NCBI GenBank assembly: GCA_025350045.1
Contig: JANXYM010000096.1
Location: 1 to 36,679 of the forward strand
Direction of reading: 5' to 3'
Source of the DNA: Methanomicrobiales archaeon
GTDB taxonomy: Archaea > Halobacteriota > Methanomicrobia > Methanomicrobiales > Methanospirillaceae
Length of the DNA stretch: 36,679 bases
Shown: positions 33,051 to 36,679 of the stretch, in pieces
Position numbering within the stretch: position 1 is the first letter of the stretch
How the letters are laid out: each line of letters starts with the position of its first letter
Program-made: the position numbers and the translations under genes
The notes under the pieces: generated by a model
What the model saw: only the letters and a program-made list of their open reading frames with translations
The model's database searches: none
Told to the model about the DNA's origin: nothing

Positions 33051-33605
33051 TCAGTGATGATTACGCTTGACCAGACGAACGATTTTATCCCCAATCTTTT
33101 GTGCTTTCTCCACTGCTTCCTTATCGGCGAGCACTTCCCCCTCGTGATACCCGTCGCCCTTGACCGAGCCCAGTGATGAGAACTCATGGGTGCTTAAGAA
33201 TCCCTCCAGCGTCTGGATCGTCCGGCTTGCACCTTTATTTGCCTGGACCGCTACAGCGATACCCTTTCTGCCTGCCAGTTTGCGGTCGTGGTAGAGGGAA
33301 TACGTGCGGTCGATGAAGTTTTTCAGATGACCGCAGACATCGTAGTAATAAGTAGGGGAACCGATCACAAGGACGTCGCAGTCCAGAATCTTCCTGGCAA
33401 TACTATCCCAGTCATCGTTCTCGATCACGCACCACTTCTTCTCTTTGCATTTCTCACAGCCCAGACAGGGGTGGATCTTCTTTCCTGCAAGCGAGACAAA
33501 CTCGGTCTTGATCCCCGCACCGTGACAGCGTTCGAGGATGACGTTCACCAGATCAGCGGTGTTGCCATCCTTGCGCATGCTCCCCGAAATCCCCAGCACT
33601 TTCAT
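33051..33605 (-). CDS. Iron-sulfur flavoprotein (Isf-like) of the NADPH-dependent FMN reductase family
   Basis: This 184-aa protein has the flavodoxin-like start VLGISGSMRKDGNTADLV (FMN phosphate loop) and the compact cluster C47-x2-C50-x2-C53-x5-C59 that defines Isf proteins of methanogens. The FMN-side GSPTYYYDVCGHLKNFIDR follows. Isf accepts electrons from ferredoxin, and family members reduce oxygen or peroxide. ATG 33605 overlaps the stop of the upstream DUF123 gene (ATGA), so it is the third gene of a minus-strand operon starting at 34652. Confidence 0.9.
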   Translation of the reverse strand: MKVLGISGSMRKDGNTADLVNVILERCHGAGIKTEFVSLAGKKIHPCLGCEKCKEKKWCVIENDDWDSIARKILDCDVLVIGSPTYYYDVCGHLKNFIDRTYSLYHDRKLAGRKGIAVAVQANKGASRTIQTLEGFLSTHEFSSLGSVKGDGYHEGEVLADKEAVEKAQKIGDKIVRLVKRNHH

Positions 33606-34057
33606 ATGGTATCCTTCGCGCCCGGGTTCATGATAGTTTTGGTGGCTGGTGTGAGCCCGAGGTGCCGGAACGCAGAGAGAATCTCATCCTGCGGATCTGC
33701 CTGCCGGTAAAAAAGGTGGGATCTGCAGGTGCAGTCACTGCACCCGAATTTCAGGATACCTCCATCACCCAATTCGCTGGCAAGCCGGCATTCCAGACGA
33801 TCGTTCGTGACTGCATAGACCGCATACACGAGAGAAAAGCAAGACGATGTGTGGAGATAATCCACATGCCATTTCGGGCGCTTGTCGCGCTGTGCGGCAA
33901 GGCTGATGTGGCGTTCGAGCCGTTTCAAGCCCCCGCTGCCCAGCGCGGAGCCGACATAGCAGTGCCAGCCCGGCCGGAACGCGATCTCACCGAGTGCACC
34001 GACCTGACCCGTGCAACCGGGATTTTTAAAAACGAGACAATAGATTCCCTTATCCAT
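33602..34057 (-). CDS. DUF123 (GIY-YIG-like) protein
   Basis: This 151-aa protein has GIYCLVFKNP near the N-terminus and WHCYVGSALGSGGLKRLERH around residue 31, the GIY-YIG-like core of COG1833/DUF123. The zinc-like HVDYLHTS and CSDCTCRSHLFY segments complete the fold. In other archaea the domain is sometimes fused to endonuclease III, suggesting a DNA role; activity has not been shown. It overlaps the MBL gene by 8 bp and Isf by 4 bp. Confidence 0.85.
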   Translation of the reverse strand: MDKGIYCLVFKNPGCTGQVGALGEIAFRPGWHCYVGSALGSGGLKRLERHISLAAQRDKRPKWHVDYLHTSSCFSLVYAVYAVTNDRLECRLASELGDGGILKFGCSDCTCRSHLFYRQADPQDEILSAFRHLGLTPATKTIMNPGAKDTI

Positions 34058-34652
34058 AACCGCTCTTGATAAGACTCAGTGCTGCTGCTATGTGGCGGCT
34101 CCCGCCCTCTTCCACCGGCTCCCCATGACCCGGGAAGAGGCCCTCGACATCCAGCTGGGCAAGACGTTCGAGCGACCGGGTGAGTTCCGCCCGGCTGCCG
34201 CCCATGAAATCATAGCGCCCGAACGCGCCATCGGTAAATACCGTATCGCCACTGATGAGGATGCCCTCTTTCTCGCAGAACAGGCAGATGCTTCCCGGGG
34301 TGTGGCCGGGTGTATGGATGACAGTAAAATCGCCAATAACATCTCCTTCTTTGAGCTGTATGTCCGGTATAACCCCGGGTGAACGGGCGCCAAAGTGCAT
34401 GGCGAGGTTCTGTGCTTCGTCCAGCATGCCCCGGGCATCGCTCTTATGGATCGCAACCTTTGCCTTGCACATGTGCGCGATCTCTTTTATGCGGGCGATG
34501 TGGTCGAAATGACAGTGGGTGAGGACAATGGTCTCGATCTGCTCCTTGTGGGGTGCGACTGCCATCGGCAAGACCCCGGCATCGACGAGAATATTTCCCA
34601 CAATATAGGAGTTTGCCCAGACATCACCGTTTGATAGCCACTCGACCTTCAT
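34050..34652 (-). CDS. Metallo-beta-lactamase fold hydrolase (glyoxalase II-like)
   Basis: This 200-aa protein has the two-zinc motif THCHFDH at about residues 66-72, then HTPGHTPGSICLF, the DTVFTDG acidic ligand and FPGHGEPV near the C-terminus. These fit the glyoxalase II-like branch, with all metal ligands present. The substrate is unknown. ATG 34652 (MKVEWLSNGD) is chosen because homologues begin there; the longer reading frame to 35114 lies opposite thiC. Its start codon overlaps the first possible ATG of thiC on the other strand (CATG). Confidence 0.9.
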   Translation of the reverse strand: MKVEWLSNGDVWANSYIVGNILVDAGVLPMAVAPHKEQIETIVLTHCHFDHIARIKEIAHMCKAKVAIHKSDARGMLDEAQNLAMHFGARSPGVIPDIQLKEGDVIGDFTVIHTPGHTPGSICLFCEKEGILISGDTVFTDGAFGRYDFMGGSRAELTRSLERLAQLDVEGLFPGHGEPVEEGGSRHIAAALSLIKSGYG

Positions 34653-34677
34653 GCACAATAATAAGGACTCCGCACAG

Positions 34678-35982
34678 ATGTTTCTTATGGATTTGCTGGT
34701 CCGCAGGAGTTCCCGCGGTGTTCCGGAAGAAGTGGCAGCGGCAGCCCGTATTGAGGGCATGGATCCCGCTCGCATGGCACGACTGGTTGCGGCTGGCAGG
34801 ATTGTCATCCCCGCTAACCCCAACCGCAGGCACCGGCAGTGTGCGATCGGCGAAGGGTGCACGGTCAAGATCAATATCAATGTCGGGACATCGGGCAGTC
34901 GGTGCGATATTGCAATGGAGGAGCTAAAGGCACAGGCCGCGCTCGATAACGGGGCCGATGCCATCATGGATCTCTCGACAGGTGGTGACCTTGTCGCGAT
35001 CCGGAAGAAGATGCTCGCGCTCGATACCACGGTCGGGACGGTGCCGGTGTACGAAGCGGTGCGCCGGGCCGGCAACGCGGCAGATGTGGACGGCGACCTG
35101 CTCTTCAGGGTCATACGGGAGCACTGCCAGCAGGGTGTGGACTTCTTAACGCTCCACTGTGGCGTGAACCGGCAGGCACTCGCGGCGCTCCGAAGCGATC
35201 CGCGCCTGATGGGCGTGGTGAGCCGGGGCGGTTCGTTCCACTGCGCGATGATGATGCAGCGCGACGAGGAGAACCCGCTCTATGCCGAATACGATTACCT
35301 CCTGGAGATCCTCGCGGAATACGACGTGACGGTCAGCCTCGGGGATGGGATGCGCCCCGGCTGCCTGCAGGATGCCGAGAAGCTTGCCAAGTCAGTCGAG
35401 TATATCACGCTCGGCACGCTGGCCAAACAGGCGCACGTAAAGGGGGTCCAGCGGATGATCGAGGGACCGGGCCATATGCCGCTTGACCAGGTGGGCTACA
35501 ATGTGCGGATGATCAAGGAGATCACCGACCATGCCCCGCTCTACCTGCTCGGACCACTGGTCACCGATATTGCGCCGGGCTATGACCACGTAGTCGCGGC
35601 TATCGGGGGAGCAACTGCGTGTCTCAACGGGGCCGACTTCCTCTGCATGGTCTCGCCCAGCGAGCACCTTGCCCTGCCGGACGTTGCGGATATCATCGAG
35701 GGGACCCGGGTGGCAAAGATTGCTGCGCATGTCGGCGATACCGTCCGGAAGCACGAGGGCTGGCGGATGGACCGCGAGGTGCAGATGGCGGAGGCCCGGC
35801 ACGAGCTGGACTGGGATGAGCAGTTCCGGCTTTCGTTATACGGGGATCATGCCCGGAAGATCCATGAGCGGGACGGGGAGACGGAGACCTGCTCGATGTG
35901 CGGGGATTTATGTGCGGTCAAGATGGTGAATGAGCTGTTCGGGACTGCACCTAAGGGCAAAGGGAAGAAAACGGGGAAGTGA
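34678..35982 (+). CDS. thiC: Phosphomethylpyrimidine synthase ThiC
   Basis: ThiC is the radical SAM enzyme that rearranges aminoimidazole ribotide to the pyrimidine of thiamin. The protein is 434 aa from ATG 34678, within the range of archaeal ThiC and shorter than long bacterial forms. Motifs include IEGPGHMPLDQV, LGDGMRPGC and the C-terminal cluster ligands in CSMCGDLCAVK (C-x2-C-x4-C). ATG 34651 in the same frame would overlap the divergent gene's start codon; AAGGA about 11 nt before 34678 favours the shorter form. No TPP riboswitch is visible in the small gap. Confidence 0.95.
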   Translation: MFLMDLLVRRSSRGVPEEVAAAARIEGMDPARMARLVAAGRIVIPANPNRRHRQCAIGEGCTVKININVGTSGSRCDIAMEELKAQAALDNGADAIMDLSTGGDLVAIRKKMLALDTTVGTVPVYEAVRRAGNAADVDGDLLFRVIREHCQQGVDFLTLHCGVNRQALAALRSDPRLMGVVSRGGSFHCAMMMQRDEENPLYAEYDYLLEILAEYDVTVSLGDGMRPGCLQDAEKLAKSVEYITLGTLAKQAHVKGVQRMIEGPGHMPLDQVGYNVRMIKEITDHAPLYLLGPLVTDIAPGYDHVVAAIGGATACLNGADFLCMVSPSEHLALPDVADIIEGTRVAKIAAHVGDTVRKHEGWRMDREVQMAEARHELDWDEQFRLSLYGDHARKIHERDGETETCSMCGDLCAVKMVNELFGTAPKGKGKKTGK

Positions 35983-36088
35983 ATTTCCTATCCGTCATCG
36001 TTTTATCCACGAATCTCGGAGTCTCATTTCCCTCGAAAAATATGACATCGGACAATTCTATCATCTATACTAAGAGAGATGCATCATC

Positions 36089-36409
36089 TTGTCCAGGATC
36101 AGTCCACCTCAGAATAGGCGGTCGTTTGACGAGATCCGGTAGGACCTCCGGTCACACCTGCCGGAACTCCGGGAACGGTATGGGGTTTCCTACCTTGGGA
36201 TTTTCGGCTCCTATGTTCGGGGCGAGCAGAAAAAGACAAGCGATGTTGACGTTCTTGTGGAGTTCGACCGCCCGGGAACCCTCCTTGATTTTATCCATCT
36301 CCAGAATGATCTTATGGACCTCCTTGGCGTCAAAGTGGACCTTGTTGAAAAGAATGGACTCAAACCGGCGATCAAACCCTATGTACTCGCAGAAGTTGTG
36401 CCGGTATGA
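36089..36409 (+). pseudogene. MNT nucleotidyltransferase (MntA-type antitoxin) with amber codon
   Basis: One frame from TTG 36089 reads LSRISPPQNRRSFDEIR, then TAG (36140-36142), then DLRSHLPELRERYGVSYLG and the nucleotidyltransferase core IFGSYVRGEQKKTSDVDVLV. The core has the G-S and D-x-D residues of the MNT family; it ends PYVLAEVVPV. MntA enzymes AMPylate and silence HEPN toxins. The TAG falls at codon 18, where homologues have a charged or polar residue, so a CAG or AAG has probably mutated. No ATG lies between the TAG and the core, so most product would be lost. The pair partner overlaps by ATGA. Confidence 0.7.
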
Positions 36410-36651
36410 CGAGCCCGAAAGAGAAACGTAGTGCAGGCGAATACCTGTCCGATATGCGGCATGCGATTCATGCCGCCCGCGAATTTTCGCGGGGCGTTTC
36501 ATTCGAAGAGTTTCAGGATAACCGGGAAAAACAATTTGCTATTATCCACGGCTATTTTTCTGTGAATCTTGAACGTTTATGGAACACTGTTCAGGAAGAT
36601 TTGCCTCATCTGAAGAGCCGGATATCCGGCCCGTCCCGGGAGGGGGGGTAG
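36406..36651 (+). pseudogene. HEPN (HepT-like) toxin with internal deletion
   Basis: The first part (EYLSDMRHAIHAAREFSRGVSFEEF) and the last part (HGYFSVNLERLWNTVQEDL) match the two ends of HepT/DUF86 HEPN RNases. The middle, which normally has the long helix and the arginine of the R-x4-6-H catalytic motif, is missing: NREKQFAI joins directly to IHGYF. The remaining 81 aa stay in frame, so it looks like an in-frame loss of roughly 40-50 codons. A toxin without the catalytic arginine should be inactive, which fits the broken antitoxin gene. Confidence 0.65.
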
Positions 36652-36679
36652 GAGCCTGTCCAAACTTTGAGGGGGGGTA
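36640..36679. repeat. G-run direct repeat at the window end
   Basis: GAGGGGGGGTA occurs at 36640-36650 and again at 36669-36679, separated by GGAGCCTGTCCAAACTTT. The first copy supplies the stop codon of the toxin remnant. The GGAGCCTGTCC part resembles ends of some IS5-like elements, but no transposase is visible in the window. An assembly edge is also possible. Confidence 0.35.

Noticed and set aside
34560-34677. TPP riboswitch before thiC
   Set aside because: The region is the coding start of the divergent MBL gene, and no conserved TPP-riboswitch core was seen.
34050-35114. A 354-aa minus-strand protein covering the MBL gene
   Set aside because: The N-terminal 154 residues are opposite thiC and unlike metallo-beta-lactamases, which begin at MKVEWLSNGD.
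1-36679. tRNA and rRNA genes
   Set aside because: I looked for tRNA T-loop and rRNA signatures in the intergenic stretches and saw none I could support; a covariance-model scan would be needed to exclude them.

Overview
The window reads as chromosomal DNA of a methanogenic archaeon, most likely order Methanomicrobiales (Methanoregula-like). This rests on gene content: an Orc1/Cdc6 initiator, the small subunit of archaeal DNA polymerase D, two coenzyme-F420 (CofH) radical SAM proteins, a six-subunit Ech-type energy-converting hydrogenase, archaeal-length PurA and ThiC, and many archaeal TATA-box promoters with short or absent leaders. Taxonomy is inference from gene content; no database search was possible.

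Layout. 1-1244: a MoaB-like gene facing away from an AT-rich intergenic region with inverted origin-recognition-box-like repeats, a probable replication origin next to orc1/cdc6. 1245-8825: a dense plus-strand block: orc1, Lrp/AsnC regulator, PLP aminotransferase, purA, a Trm112-like zinc protein, a membrane protein, cbiB, pdxS, pdxT and a small unknown. The PLP synthase pair lies a few genes from a PLP enzyme. 8917-11153: AlkD-like DNA glycosylase, debris of a ferredoxin-like gene, a Rieske protein and a nitroreductase.

11181-16028 is the unusual part: accessory genes in decay. A helix-turn-helix gene has two in-frame TGA codons, both where Trp is expected. A local family of small lipoproteins has four copies (two intact, one frameshifted at the lipobox, one a remnant with TAG and TGA stops), and a flavodoxin has a one-base frameshift near its C-terminus. 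Several lesions are explained by G-to-A changes.

16095-18950 holds small membrane, YHS-domain and coiled-coil proteins and a stand-alone CARF-like regulator (no CRISPR array seen). 19049-21109 is a membrane pyrophosphatase with a long leader. 21576-26680 is echABCDEF, preceded by a perfect 15-bp palindrome. 26708-34057 carries polymerase D small subunit, a LysE exporter, signal peptidase, two cofH copies flanking a divergent DUF1805 gene, a NimA-like flavin protein, an iron-sulfur flavoprotein and a DUF123 nuclease-like protein. A metallo-beta-lactamase gene and thiC diverge at 34.65 kb. The window ends with a broken MNT/HEPN toxin-antitoxin pair (amber codon in the antitoxin, internal deletion in the toxin) and a G-run direct repeat.

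Metabolically the intact genes fit a hydrogenotrophic methanogen: Ech for driving ferredoxin reduction with H2, membrane PPase for ion pumping, and vitamin/cofactor genes (cobamide, PLP, thiamin, molybdopterin, F420).
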